Shown here: one piece after another, positions 7,526-14,442 of the stretch
Layout of the letters: every line of letters starts with the position of its first letter
Position numbering within the stretch: the stretch's first letter is position 1
IMG/VR virus record: IMGVR_UViG_3300009034_000225
Span: 1 to 22,126 of that record
Length of the DNA: 22,126 nucleotides
Strand: one strand, 5' to 3'
DNA from: a virus
Notes under the pieces: generated by a model
The model's input: only the letters and a program-made list of their open reading frames with translations
The model's database searches: none
Told to the model about the DNA's origin: nothing
Made by a program: the position numbers and the translations under genes

Positions 7526-8070
7526 AAAAAGTCTACTACCTGTTTAAGTACTCCCTCTTTAGAAGCTGTATCAGTATAAATAAATATTCGATCTAAAACA
7601 GACATATGAAAAGCATCTACATAATTTTGATTTACTTTTCTAATCTCTTCTAAATTCACCAAATAGTCTTTATTGCTTATTCTTTCTCTTGCTTTATTAG
7701 GATCCATAAAACCTAAGACAATTAACTTAACCTTTTTAGATCCTAATTCTTCAATTAATAGATCTTCCATATCAAGAGCGCATTTAGCTAACCAATAAGG
7801 ATAACCTCTTTTGACCAGGCCATAAGCAAATTCTCCTAAATGGAACCTGTCACATACTATAATTTTTCCTTTAACTATTAACTGTTTAAATATTCTTATA
7901 CTGGCTGTATATTCTCCCTCAGCAAAAGCTGCATTTTGCCACATACTTACCTGTTTAGGATAAGAATAATTGAATATATGATCAGGTATACCCATTATTC
8001 TTAGACCTTCTATTAAAGTTGTTTTACCTGAACCATCTACTCCTTCAATTATTATTAATCTTCCTTTCAT
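7519..8070 (-). CDS. tmk: Thymidylate-kinase-like deoxynucleoside monophosphate kinase
   Basis: The 183-aa protein has the Tmk arrangement: a P-loop GVDGSGKTT (residues 10-18), the DRFHLGE motif (74-80) that binds nucleotide and carries the catalytic Arg, and a late YTDTAS strand near the adenine pocket. It phosphorylates a dNMP to dNDP. It lies immediately upstream of the synthase-like gene with overlapping start and stop, so the two probably act in sequence on one nucleotide: dTMP if the synthase is canonical, a 5-substituted dCMP if not. The DRFHLGE form with His is frequent in viral kinases. ATGA overlap with the glycosylase gene upstream. Confidence 0.88.
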   Translation of the reverse strand: MKGRLIIIEGVDGSGKTTLIEGLRIMGIPDHIFNYSYPKQVSMWQNAAFAEGEYTASIRIFKQLIVKGKIIVCDRFHLGEFAYGLVKRGYPYWLAKCALDMEDLLIEELGSKKVKLIVLGFMDPNKARERISNKDYLVNLEEIRKVNQNYVDAFHMSVLDRIFIYTDTASKEGVLKQVVDFLC

Positions 8071-8669
8071 TCTAATTCAGCCTTTCTTATTCTTTTAAAT
8101 TGAGCTTTATATTGCTTAATCATCTTTGGTCCACATCTTAGTATGTAAGCCGGATGATATAGTATATAAAGCTTCTTATCTCCCCAACTATATACTCTGT
8201 ATTTCGCTTTATTTAAACCTTCCTTTATTCCAAACCAATTAGCTGCTGTTCTTCCTAAAGCTACTATAATTTTAGGATCTATTAGTTTTATCTCTTCTTC
8301 TAACCATTTATGACAGAACATTATTTCTTTTTCTGTTGGTGTTCTGTTATCTGGAGGATTACATTTTACTATATTAGTTATATATACATCATCATAGCCA
8401 TTAGGCCATAATTCATATATTATTTCTAGTAACAGGTCACTAGATCTATTACCTACAAAAGGAAGACCTCTTAGCTCTGGATTCTCTACTTTACCGGGTG
8501 CTTCTCCTATAAACATTACATTAGCATCAAATAAATTTCCTAGACCTGGACATTTATGTTGACCTTGAAATTTTAATCTGCATCTTTCACAATTTCTAAC
8601 AGCTTCAAAATGGCTTATAAAAGCTAGATACTTAATTAAATATTTATCTTCTTTAACTGCTAGATTCAT
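8067..8669 (-). CDS. Uracil-DNA glycosylase, family 4 (Fe-S cluster type)
   Basis: Starting at the ATG at 8669, the 200-aa product has all family-4 landmarks. They are a CERC pair (C27, C30), the water-activating motif GEAPG (55-59), GLPFVGNRSS (68-77), KCNPPDNRTP with C103 and a fourth Cys at C119 (16 residues on, the usual Fe-S spacing), and HPAYILR (172-178). It removes uracil from DNA, mostly after cytosine deamination. Family 4 is common in thermophiles and archaea. An in-frame ATG at 8723 would add 18 residues overlapping the upstream methyltransferase; the shorter start fits the family length and has GGGTGTG upstream. The gene sits with dUTPase, kinase and synthase-like genes, a uracil-exclusion set. 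Confidence 0.92.
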   Translation of the reverse strand: MNLAVKEDKYLIKYLAFISHFEAVRNCERCRLKFQGQHKCPGLGNLFDANVMFIGEAPGKVENPELRGLPFVGNRSSDLLLEIIYELWPNGYDDVYITNIVKCNPPDNRTPTEKEIMFCHKWLEEEIKLIDPKIIVALGRTAANWFGIKEGLNKAKYRVYSWGDKKLYILYHPAYILRCGPKMIKQYKAQFKRIRKAELE

Positions 8670-9387
8670 CCTTTTTACACACCCATAATATATTTCTACT
8701 TTGACTAGGATGTAAGCTTGCAAAGATTATACTTAATACATCTGAATTAAACCATTCTTTAAGTAGTATCCATACAGACTTTTCATAAGCAGTTAATACT
8801 GATACTATATTCTTTTGACTAGCAAAAGTACCATGTCTCCTCTCTATAGTAAAGGCCTGGTCTAAATACCATTCTAACTCCTCTTCCCTATATTCGTGCA
8901 CGTGGTTTTTAGCATGATGTACCCCATCATAGTTAGGAGTAGATAAAATTAATCTTCCTCCTGGTTTAAGTACTCTCTTTATTTCATTAAGTACATGAGG
9001 AAGATACTTAACTTCAAAATGTTCTATTACTTCAAAACAAGCTACTAAATCAAAAGTATTAGTAAGAGATTTTAGTTTATCTGTCCTAATATCAGTAACT
9101 ATTCCTACTACCTTAAAGTTGGTCTTAAATTCTAAAAGCTTTTTAATTTTCCTTCTCTTCACATCTATAGCTACATAGAGATTAGGCTTTAGTTTATTAG
9201 AATAGAGGCCCTTAAGTATATTCCCTCTTCCAGCTCCTATATCTAGAATATTTATTCCTCTCTTAACTAGTTTTAGAAAATAAGAATATCTTAAGCAATG
9301 AGCTATATAATCTCTATGTACTACTTGTCGCTCTAAAGCCTTTTCCATAGGTAAACTTAGTTCAGATGTATCATTTCTATCCAACAT
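8653..9387 (-). CDS. Class I SAM-dependent methyltransferase
   Basis: The 244-aa protein has SAM motif I ILDIGAGRGN (residues 47-56), an acidic residue at the end of strand 2 (AIDV, D75), motif IV-like FDLVACFEVIEHF (112-124), and KPGGRLILSTPN (141-152), the Methyltransf_11 pattern. The substrate cannot be read from the sequence. This type is frequent among small-molecule, lipid, protein and RNA methyltransferases; no DNA-methylase NPPY motif is present. The C-terminal part contains a serine protease-like word by chance only. It overlaps the C5-methyltransferase gene by 11 nt and the glycosylase by 17 nt. Confidence 0.85.
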   Translation of the reverse strand: MLDRNDTSELSLPMEKALERQVVHRDYIAHCLRYSYFLKLVKRGINILDIGAGRGNILKGLYSNKLKPNLYVAIDVKRRKIKKLLEFKTNFKVVGIVTDIRTDKLKSLTNTFDLVACFEVIEHFEVKYLPHVLNEIKRVLKPGGRLILSTPNYDGVHHAKNHVHEYREEELEWYLDQAFTIERRHGTFASQKNIVSVLTAYEKSVWILLKEWFNSDVLSIIFASLHPSQSRNILWVCKKDESSS

Positions 9388-10294
9388 ATTTATTCTCCTT
9401 TAAGAACTTTAATAGATAAGTAGTAAACCTTATATCTATTCCACTAGCTATTATTTGACAGACTTGGGCTATACTCTTCCTCTTTAGATTAAACTTATAT
9501 CCTGGAGGAAAGCCCATTAAGGTAGCTACTTCTTCTAAAGCTAAGAATCTATCTTTTTCACTATAATGTATTATTCCGCTACAAGCTGCTCCAGTTATAG
9601 TAAAAGTAGGCTTATCAGGTTTTAACTTCCTGTTACTCTTCTGAAGTATACTAAAAGGTCCAGCTCTTAACTTACCATCTTTTCTGTACCTGGACATTAG
9701 TTTAATATTATCTGGCTTATAATTATCCCACTTCTCCCTTAAAGGCTCTAGTACTTCACTGCAGCCTACAGGCCCTCTTTTAGGTAGAAGATCTAAAGGT
9801 ACTCTATTTCCATTATATTTGTCTCCAAAGAAATATACCCTTTTCCTTATACAAGGGAAGCCATATTCACTAACCTCAAAGATCTTATAAGTAATAGTAT
9901 ACTCCTCTACATAGTCTAAAGCTTTACTTAGAGTAGCTTCTCCTTTAGTAAAGATAGGCTGTACCATTTCAACTAAGAAATAGTCTGGATCTAATTCAGA
10001 TATCCTTTTAAAACATTCTATAAAATTTTTATTAGCCCAATGATCTGGACCTGATTTAGGATTGGCGTTACTAAAGCCTATACAAGGAGGAGAACCACAT
10101 ATTATATCTACTTCCCCTTTCACTCCATAATCTATCTTAGGAAAGTTTACCTGGAGAAGTAAAGAAGCATATCTATCATAGTTACTAGGATTAGTTATAT
10201 CAGGTTGAACTTGCCACTTCACATTATAGCCCGCATTAAGTAAAGATAAAGTCCAATGTCCATATGTTGCGTAATATACCCCAGCTTTAATCAT
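9377..10294 (-). CDS. DNA (cytosine-5) methyltransferase, somewhat divergent
   Basis: The 305-aa product shows the Dcm-type order: motif I replaced by a relaxed YYATYGHWT strand, motif IV GSPPCIGFSNAN with the catalytic Cys71, a motif VI-like LVEMVQ with Glu109 (usual ENV), motif VIII PCIRKRVYFFG with Arg150/Arg152, and the C-terminal RFLALEEVATLMGFPPGY (motif IX/X region). The region between, which chooses the target, is short, suggesting a short recognition site. It would methylate viral DNA, most likely against host restriction. No restriction endonuclease gene is next to it, so it appears solitary. ATGA overlap with the upstream gene. Confidence 0.87.
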   Translation of the reverse strand: MIKAGVYYATYGHWTLSLLNAGYNVKWQVQPDITNPSNYDRYASLLLQVNFPKIDYGVKGEVDIICGSPPCIGFSNANPKSGPDHWANKNFIECFKRISELDPDYFLVEMVQPIFTKGEATLSKALDYVEEYTITYKIFEVSEYGFPCIRKRVYFFGDKYNGNRVPLDLLPKRGPVGCSEVLEPLREKWDNYKPDNIKLMSRYRKDGKLRAGPFSILQKSNRKLKPDKPTFTITGAACSGIIHYSEKDRFLALEEVATLMGFPPGYKFNLKRKSIAQVCQIIASGIDIRFTTYLLKFLKENKYVG

Positions 10295-10815
10295 TCAATA
10301 TCTAACTCCTTAATCATATTAACTTTTAACTCTTCTATAAGTTCTCTCTTTGCTTCTCTACTATAATCTTCTTCTTCCAACCAAAAATTTGAACCATCAG
10401 CTAAAAGTAAAGTTTTTATTCTTTCCTGAATAACTTCTTTAATACTTCTATCACATAATACATATCCATGATTATTAGTTCCAGCAAACTCTCCTCTTAT
10501 TCTTTTAAACTGAGTAGGACCATATTCTTCAGACATCCTATTTAATTCTTCATAAATATGAAAAGAAGGAGTATCATCACAAGCTTGAGTAAAAGGTTTT
10601 CTATGTTTAGGAATCATTATTCTAAGTACTACTACTCTAGTAATAGGAGGAAAAGTTAATAATATTTTTCTTCGTTCTTTCTTTTTTCTTTTTACTTGCT
10701 TTTGAACTTCTTTAGTTCTAGCATCAATAACCTTATGACCATTTCTACATAATAAAGTACCATCTAATTGTCTAGTTTGTACATTACCACACTCCTCACA
10801 AAACTTTAAGACCAT
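10291..10815 (-). CDS. Zinc-ribbon protein with basic linker, 174 aa
   Basis: The N-terminal 30 residues (MVLKFCEECG followed by LLCRNGH) form a CxxC...CxxH ribbon of the kind at the N-terminus of archaeal TFS/RpoM-like transcription proteins. A Lys/Arg-rich linker follows (residues 36-50, KRKKKERRK). The remaining 120 residues are unrecognised, with a charged helical end. A nucleic-acid or RNA-polymerase contact is possible from the ribbon and linker, but the match is weak. It is the gene before the C5-methyltransferase, with an ATGA overlap, and overlaps the previous stop by 10 nt. Confidence 0.6.
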   Translation of the reverse strand: MVLKFCEECGNVQTRQLDGTLLCRNGHKVIDARTKEVQKQVKRKKKERRKILLTFPPITRVVVLRIMIPKHRKPFTQACDDTPSFHIYEELNRMSEEYGPTQFKRIRGEFAGTNNHGYVLCDRSIKEVIQERIKTLLLADGSNFWLEEEDYSREAKRELIEELKVNMIKELDIE

Positions 10816-11075
10816 ACTGATATAGTCCCTTTAATTGGCCTTGATTCTCTCTTTAAACTATTACCAATTTCTTCTATATGGGCTTCTAACCTTTTCAACA
10901 TAGGTAAACTGCCCCTTTTCTTTTCCATCATTTTGTCATGTTGTTCCCTTAATTGCGGGCTACAATCATACCTAGCTATTAATCCTAACCTAATTAAATT
11001 ATCAAAGTATTCTTTAGATGGAAAGAACATATTTCCTACTCTATATCTTGTTTTTACTTTTTTATATTTTGTCAT
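10806..11075 (-). CDS. Hypothetical protein, 89 aa
   Basis: No family recognised. It is basic at the N-terminus (KYKKVKTRYRVG) and has a helical, possibly coiled-coil middle (REQHDKMMEKKR and LKRLEAHIEEIGNSLKRE). SD GAGG lies 8-9 nt before the ATG. It is part of the run of small genes leading into the methyltransferase block. Confidence 0.65.
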   Translation of the reverse strand: MTKYKKVKTRYRVGNMFFPSKEYFDNLIRLGLIARYDCSPQLREQHDKMMEKKRGSLPMLKRLEAHIEEIGNSLKRESRPIKGTISVWS

Positions 11076-11084
11076 TTCAATTCC

Positions 11085-11180
11085 TCAACATGATGTTTCT
11101 AACCAATCAATCCAGTATGAAGGTTTATAAGCATTACAATTTGAGGTCCCATAATCTTTATAAACTATTATAATTCTCAT
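11085..11180 (-). CDS. Tiny hypothetical protein, 31 aa
   Basis: The ATG at 11180 overlaps the stop of the upstream ORF as ATGA, and the stop is 9 nt before the next gene. The product (MRIIIVYKDYG...) is too short for a family call. Kept because the overlap architecture matches its neighbours; it may be a leader ORF. Confidence 0.4.
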   Translation of the reverse strand: MRIIIVYKDYGTSNCNAYKPSYWIDWLETSC

Positions 11181-11350
11181 TTTATTACTTGTCCTCCTCT
11201 ATGATATTTAACTTTACATTTAGAACATTGCCAATACCTTCTTAATCCATACATTGATCTTCCTGTATTGGGATTCATCTTAGAATATACTAATCTCTTT
11301 ACTGTCTTCAATAGAACTGTAGGTTTACAATCTGGACAGAATGGATTCAT
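11177..11350 (-). CDS. Zinc-ribbon protein, 57 aa
   Basis: The ATG overlaps the upstream stop (TAATG). CPDC at the N-terminus and CSKC near residue 43 make a complete zinc ribbon with a long basic loop between. No family recognised beyond the ribbon. Its length and position are like those of the other ribbon proteins nearby. Confidence 0.6.
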   Translation of the reverse strand: MNPFCPDCKPTVLLKTVKRLVYSKMNPNTGRSMYGLRRYWQCSKCKVKYHRGGQVIK

Positions 11351-11592
11351 TACTTAACCATCTCCTTTAATCTCTTTCTTGCTTGTTCTCTGCATATTTT
11401 ACATCCTTCTCTAAATTCCTTTACAGAATTAATACCCGTCTGAAAGCTACAACTTACTTCTATTCTATCCAATATACATGGCCTTCTTATTCTCCATCCA
11501 TGACAACAAACAAAATCTTCATCCTCCAATATCTGATTAATCAACTTTAACTCTGCAACTACATTATTTACTCTTTCATTTAAATCTGTCAT
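11350..11592 (-). CDS. Cysteine-rich hypothetical protein, 80 aa
   Basis: The ATG at 11592 forms an ATGA overlap with the previous gene and has GGGG 8 nt upstream, so I prefer it to an upstream in-frame ATG. An N-terminal helix is followed by CCHGWRIRRPC and, near the C-terminus, CKICREQARKR, with one Cys between. Five or six Cys and one His could bind zinc. No family recognised. Confidence 0.62.
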   Translation of the reverse strand: MTDLNERVNNVVAELKLINQILEDEDFVCCHGWRIRRPCILDRIEVSCSFQTGINSVKEFREGCKICREQARKRLKEMVK

Positions 11593-11753
11593 CTTATTTC
11601 CCCTTCCCATCCACACTTCTTGCACTTAGCCTTAAAATTTTCTCTGGGCTTTAAACTTTGCCTGGTTGAATAGTCAGTTCTACCTTTCCAATTATCCTTC
11701 CTAGATACTTCATACTTAAGATGTTTATCCCCACAATTAGGACAAATTGCCAT
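11589..11753 (-). CDS. Zinc-ribbon protein, 54 aa
   Basis: Starts at the ATG at 11753 (AGAGG about 9 nt upstream; one nt after the previous stop), beginning MAICPNCG. A C-terminal CKKCGWEGEIR closes the ribbon; the loop between is basic. This is a classic two-knuckle zinc ribbon of nucleic-acid or subunit contacts, with no further family assignment. Confidence 0.62.
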   Translation of the reverse strand: MAICPNCGDKHLKYEVSRKDNWKGRTDYSTRQSLKPRENFKAKCKKCGWEGEIR

Positions 11754-11754
11754 T

Positions 11755-12027
11755 TTAAAATAACCTCTCAGATATTGCATCCTTTAAAGTAAAATTAAAC
11801 TGGCCTCTAACTTCATCCTCTGTTAAACACCAACTAAAATCATTATAATCAATAAATAATGAATGTTCACTAAACCTAGTATATCTCCCATCTGTAGTAA
11901 GATCCCACTGGCCATCTTTACTATTCCCTATAAATAATAAGCCATGTAGATCAAATATGTCTATCTGTTCTCCATTTGCTCCTTTTAAGTTAATTATCTT
12001 ATTTATTTCTTCTCTACTATATTTCAT
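11755..12027 (-). CDS. Hypothetical protein, 90 aa
   Basis: No family recognised. The product is acidic, with alternating hydrophobic strands (DLHGLLFIG, QWDLTTDGRYTRF, SLFIDYNDFSW) that suggest a small beta-rich fold. SD GGGG before ATG at 12027. It overlaps the previous gene by 11 nt. Confidence 0.62.
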   Translation of the reverse strand: MKYSREEINKIINLKGANGEQIDIFDLHGLLFIGNSKDGQWDLTTDGRYTRFSEHSLFIDYNDFSWCLTEDEVRGQFNFTLKDAISERLF

Positions 12028-12226
12028 TTTTATTCCCCTTCAAATTATATAATACTCTTATCATTTCTTTTATAAAATTAATTTTCTCCTCTTTATTACT
12101 TAAATTGTAAACTTTTAATAAATGAACTATACCTTCTATACATAATTCCATTTTCTCATCATAAGAATCTGTACCAGTATCAAACTCTATCCTACAATTT
12201 TCTCTACTAACTAAATACTTTACCAT
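12017..12226 (-). CDS. Hypothetical protein, 69 aa
   Basis: SD AAGGAGG lies 7 nt before the ATG and the start overlaps the upstream stop (TAATG). A beta-like N-terminus (VKYLVSRENCRIEFD) precedes a helical remainder. No family recognised. Confidence 0.62.
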   Translation of the reverse strand: MVKYLVSRENCRIEFDTGTDSYDEKMELCIEGIVHLLKVYNLSNKEEKINFIKEMIRVLYNLKGNKNEI

Positions 12227-12414
12227 TATTTTTCCTCCTTAGGTACTGCCCTAGTAACTGTATCAGTAAATACTTCCCCACAATTTAAACATTCATATTC
12301 AACCTCTATCTCATGGATTATGCATTCATCATCTTCATCAATAGGGCCTAAGTCATTCACTTCATCTATAGGTTCTATCTCTACTTCTTCTTGACATTTA
12401 GGACATGTTACCAT
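12226..12414 (-). CDS. Acidic zinc-ribbon protein, 62 aa
   Basis: I place the start at the ATG at 12414 (SD GGTGG, 5-6 nt) rather than the upstream GTG at 12423. CPKC near the N-terminus and CLNCGE near residue 43 form a ribbon around a very acidic loop (EIEPIDEV, DEDDEC). It resembles the acidic ribbon protein near the portal in design, not in sequence. Starts 2 nt after the upstream stop. Confidence 0.65.
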   Translation of the reverse strand: MVTCPKCQEEVEIEPIDEVNDLGPIDEDDECIIHEIEVEYECLNCGEVFTDTVTRAVPKEEK

Positions 12415-12415
12415 T

Positions 12416-12547
12416 TCAACCACCTAAAGTAGATTCTCTAGTTAAAGTAAAGTCAGCTTCAGTATCATAAATTTTATTAAGAGCATCACTTAAACATTTA
12501 AACTCTTCAACTTTAGTTCCTATCTTCAAAATATACTTTCTTCCCAT
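12416..12547 (-). CDS. Small hypothetical protein, 43 aa
   Basis: A strong SD GGGGG lies 7 nt before the ATG at 12547, formed by the end of the upstream gene. The product starts MGRKYILKIG and looks like one strand-helix unit (KIGTKVEEFKCLSDALNKIY). No family recognised; the RBS and tight packing support it. Confidence 0.55.
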   Translation of the reverse strand: MGRKYILKIGTKVEEFKCLSDALNKIYDTEADFTLTRESTLGG

Positions 12548-12548
12548 T

Positions 12549-12761
12549 TTATTTTCCCCCTAATACTACTACTCCAGTTAATATCCAGTTGACAAATAGA
12601 AATACCCAAGTAAACCCTACAAGAGCTAAAGCACCCTGATTAAGTTCCACAATTGGACAGTTAGTAAAGTCCCATAAATATTTAAAGGCCTTAGAAGTCA
12701 TCCATATACACTGAACCGCCATAGTAATTTTAAGTAGATACTTTATTATTTGACTCTTCAT
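12549..12761 (-). CDS. Small two-helix membrane protein, paralogue of the one at 15673-15873
   Basis: Starts at the ATG at 12761 (GTGGTT 4-5 nt upstream; an in-frame GTG lies at 12770). Two hydrophobic segments, about residues 7-25 and 43-65. It shares a pattern with the 66-aa protein at 15673-15873: K-hydrophobic-LKI...QCI, a central GQ/QG, and a last helix with W-I-hydrophobic-T. This suggests a duplicated viral membrane protein of unknown role. Confidence 0.6.
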   Translation of the reverse strand: MKSQIIKYLLKITMAVQCIWMTSKAFKYLWDFTNCPIVELNQGALALVGFTWVFLFVNWILTGVVVLGGK

Positions 12762-12793
12762 TTTAACCACTTACTTATACCGCGACCTAATAT

Positions 12794-13000
12794 TTAAACT
12801 TTCTCCTTATTTATAATAGGAATACTTTCCTTATTCTCTTTTCTACATTTAAAACAAATTAATAATCCACAACCACTATTTTTTCTAGACTTTCTACTTT
12901 TACTAATATGCATCCATCTACCACATAATTTACATCTAGGTTGTTTATTCATATTACCATATTTCCATCCATTTTTTAATAAATTTTTTCTTCTTGTCAT
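12794..13000 (-). CDS. Basic Cys-rich zinc-finger protein, 68 aa
   Basis: A strongly basic product with CKLCGRW near residue 23 and CGLLICFKC near residue 44, joined by KSRKSRKNSG. Two or more CxxC-like pairs suggest one zinc site, and the charge suggests nucleic-acid binding. SD is weak. A 23-nt gap separates it from the next gene. No family recognised. Confidence 0.62.
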   Translation of the reverse strand: MTRRKNLLKNGWKYGNMNKQPRCKLCGRWMHISKSRKSRKNSGCGLLICFKCRKENKESIPIINKEKV

Positions 13001-13015
13001 TATCTAAAACCTTTC

Positions 13016-13264
13016 CTAATCAACATAATCCAGCTTCTCCCACTTATCCTGTTCATGTTCTTCTTTAATTTGATCCTGGATCATCTTTAGATCTATTAAT
13101 ACCATTCTTGGTTCAGCTAACCAAGCCTCCACAAAAGAGTCTCTTTCATTATGATTAACTACTCCCTCTATATCTTTCCAAATAAACAACTGATAACGAC
13201 CTAGAACAAACCTTAGGCTTTTAATCTCTGGATCTCTAAGTTCCTTAAACCGTTTAAACCACAT
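13016..13264 (-). CDS. Hypothetical protein, 82 aa
   Basis: The start is placed at the ATG at 13264 (GTGGAT about 6 nt upstream), 2 nt after the phosphatase stop; a GTG at 13276 would overlap it. Basic start MWFKRFKELRD and an acidic Glu/Asp/Lys-rich end. No family recognised. Confidence 0.6.
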   Translation of the reverse strand: MWFKRFKELRDPEIKSLRFVLGRYQLFIWKDIEGVVNHNERDSFVEAWLAEPRMVLIDLKMIQDQIKEEHEQDKWEKLDYVD

Positions 13265-13266
13265 TA

Positions 13267-13728
13267 TTATATCCACTCATAATGTTCTACTATAAAGGGC
13301 CTTTTCTTCTTAACAAAAGAATAAGCTTTATTAAAATCCCATAATTCCATACTACTATATTTATGTAACCAATATGCTACTACAAAAGGTGCTCTATCCA
13401 TACCTGCTGTACAATGAACTAAAATCCTCTCATACTTCCCTGCCAATAATTCCAACATATAAGCTGCTGTTCTTAATTCTATCTTAATAGCTTCTAAACC
13501 TTGATGTCTACCCACTTCAATATGATAATAATGTGGAATAGGATTATCTAATGGATACATTTTAGAACATAATTCTAAAGTCTCTTCTAAAATCTCATCT
13601 GCAATTCCTTCAGGATTATTTACTCTTAAATTGAATATACAATCTATCTTTTCCTTCTTAAGTAACTCTACATTTCTAGCGTCTGTATATTCCCCTATTG
13701 CCACATTCTCAGTTATCCAAGTTATCAT
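13267..13728 (-). CDS. Dual-specificity / tyrosine protein phosphatase family protein
   Basis: The 153-aa product has the Cys-phosphatase loop LVHCTAGMDRAP: His105, nucleophile Cys106, Arg112 (HCx5R). The preceding IDCIFNLRV and the helix AYWLHKYS after the loop fit the dual-specificity phosphatase fold. The usual general-acid Asp is not obvious; the aligned region reads YYHIEVGRHQG. Substrates could be host phosphoproteins or a phosphorylated nucleotide or RNA end. It begins MITWI, the third of three neighbouring genes sharing this start sequence, and overlaps the upstream small ORF by 20 nt. Confidence 0.85.
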   Translation of the reverse strand: MITWITENVAIGEYTDARNVELLKKEKIDCIFNLRVNNPEGIADEILEETLELCSKMYPLDNPIPHYYHIEVGRHQGLEAIKIELRTAAYMLELLAGKYERILVHCTAGMDRAPFVVAYWLHKYSSMELWDFNKAYSFVKKKRPFIVEHYEWI

Positions 13729-13873
13729 GAATTATCATACTCCTATATCGACTATTAACAAATATTTTTATAGTAAATTGTAAAGAATTTAATAATTTAT
13801 ATTCTTTACTATCTTTAGATAATTCTTTCATTGCTCTTTTTATCCAAGCTCTTTTTCTTATCCAAGTTATCAT
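13709..13873 (-). CDS. Small basic protein starting MITWI, 54 aa
   Basis: The ATG at 13873 lies in the second copy of a 15-nt repeat. The N-terminus is MITWIRKRAWIKRAM, with an internal repeat of RAWIKRA type, followed by a Lys-rich stretch. No family recognised. Its end overlaps the phosphatase start by 20 nt in another frame. The shared start could be a translation-initiation cassette copied between genes. Confidence 0.5.
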   Translation of the reverse strand: MITWIRKRAWIKRAMKELSKDSKEYKLLNSLQFTIKIFVNSRYRSMIIHDNLDN

Positions 13874-14034
13874 CTTTACATGGTACTCCTAAACATAATT
13901 ATAACCACAATCACCACCAAAATCAAAGGAACAAGTGGAGACTTCCTATTAAATCCATAATATACTATACAATGTAATATAGGGACAAAGAACATTAAAA
14001 GAGTAATTATAATTGCTAATATCCAAGTTATCAT
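13714..14034 (-). repeat. Three copies of a 15-nt repeat at the starts of three consecutive genes
   Basis: The minus-strand sequence ATGATAACTTGGATA occurs at 14034-14020, 13873-13859 and 13728-13714, each time as the start codon and first five codons (MITWI). The last two copies share one more base (16 nt). The downstream proteins are otherwise unlike one another. Confidence 0.9.
13876..14034 (-). CDS. Small two-helix membrane protein starting MITWI, 52 aa
   Basis: The ATG at 14034 is in the first copy (in transcription order) of the shared 15-nt start sequence, 3 nt after the metalloprotease stop. Two hydrophobic segments (about residues 3-22 and 33-47) with a short basic loop (FNRKS). No family recognised; topology is that of a hairpin membrane protein. 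Confidence 0.55.
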   Translation of the reverse strand: MITWILAIIITLLMFFVPILHCIVYYGFNRKSPLVPLILVVIVVIIMFRSTM

Positions 14035-14037
14035 TTA

Positions 14038-14442
14038 TTACCCTCTTCCATAATTTACATAAAATTTTTCTTCTAACCTTGCAACAAGAGTATTAAATTT
14101 TAAAGTGTGTGCATGTTTAGCATTAAGCTTTGAAGAATATAAACGATGTTTAAGATAATATTTCCTTAACTTTTTAGTTCTTGACTGTACAAAATGTGCT
14201 ATTTCATGTATTATAGTATTTATTAGATCTTTAACTGGCCAATAAGATAAATAATGTTTTCCTATTTCTATAATTCTTCTTCCAGTTTCAATATAATGTA
14301 CTATTCTAGCTCTTCCATTAGATGCTCTTAACCTTGAATTTATAATAACCTTAAACTTTCCTTTAACATTAATAGTCTTAACTATTAAATCAGTTAGACT
14401 TTGTAATTCCTTAAGAGTTTGTGGTTTCTCTATTTCTATCAT
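14038..14442 (-). CDS. SprT-like zinc metalloprotease domain protein
   Basis: The 134-aa product has the zincin motif HEIAHFV (His79, Glu80, His83) after a helix typical of SprT-like domains (LINTIIHEIAH). A third likely ligand is in KHAHTLKF about 27-30 residues on, where SprT family members have HG..F. SprT/Spartan proteases degrade DNA-crosslinked proteins; a viral copy may clear proteins from DNA or cut a host factor. The usual C-terminal zinc ribbon of SprT is absent. ATGA overlap with the ADP-ribosyltransferase-like gene. Confidence 0.78.
   Translation of the reverse strand: MIEIEKPQTLKELQSLTDLIVKTINVKGKFKVIINSRLRASNGRARIVHYIETGRRIIEIGKHYLSYWPVKDLINTIIHEIAHFVQSRTKKLRKYYLKHRLYSSKLNAKHAHTLKFNTLVARLEEKFYVNYGRG

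Noticed and set aside
8067-8723. Longer glycosylase start at 8723
   Set aside because: It would overlap the methyltransferase by 71 nt and add residues not expected before the first CxxC of family-4 enzymes.
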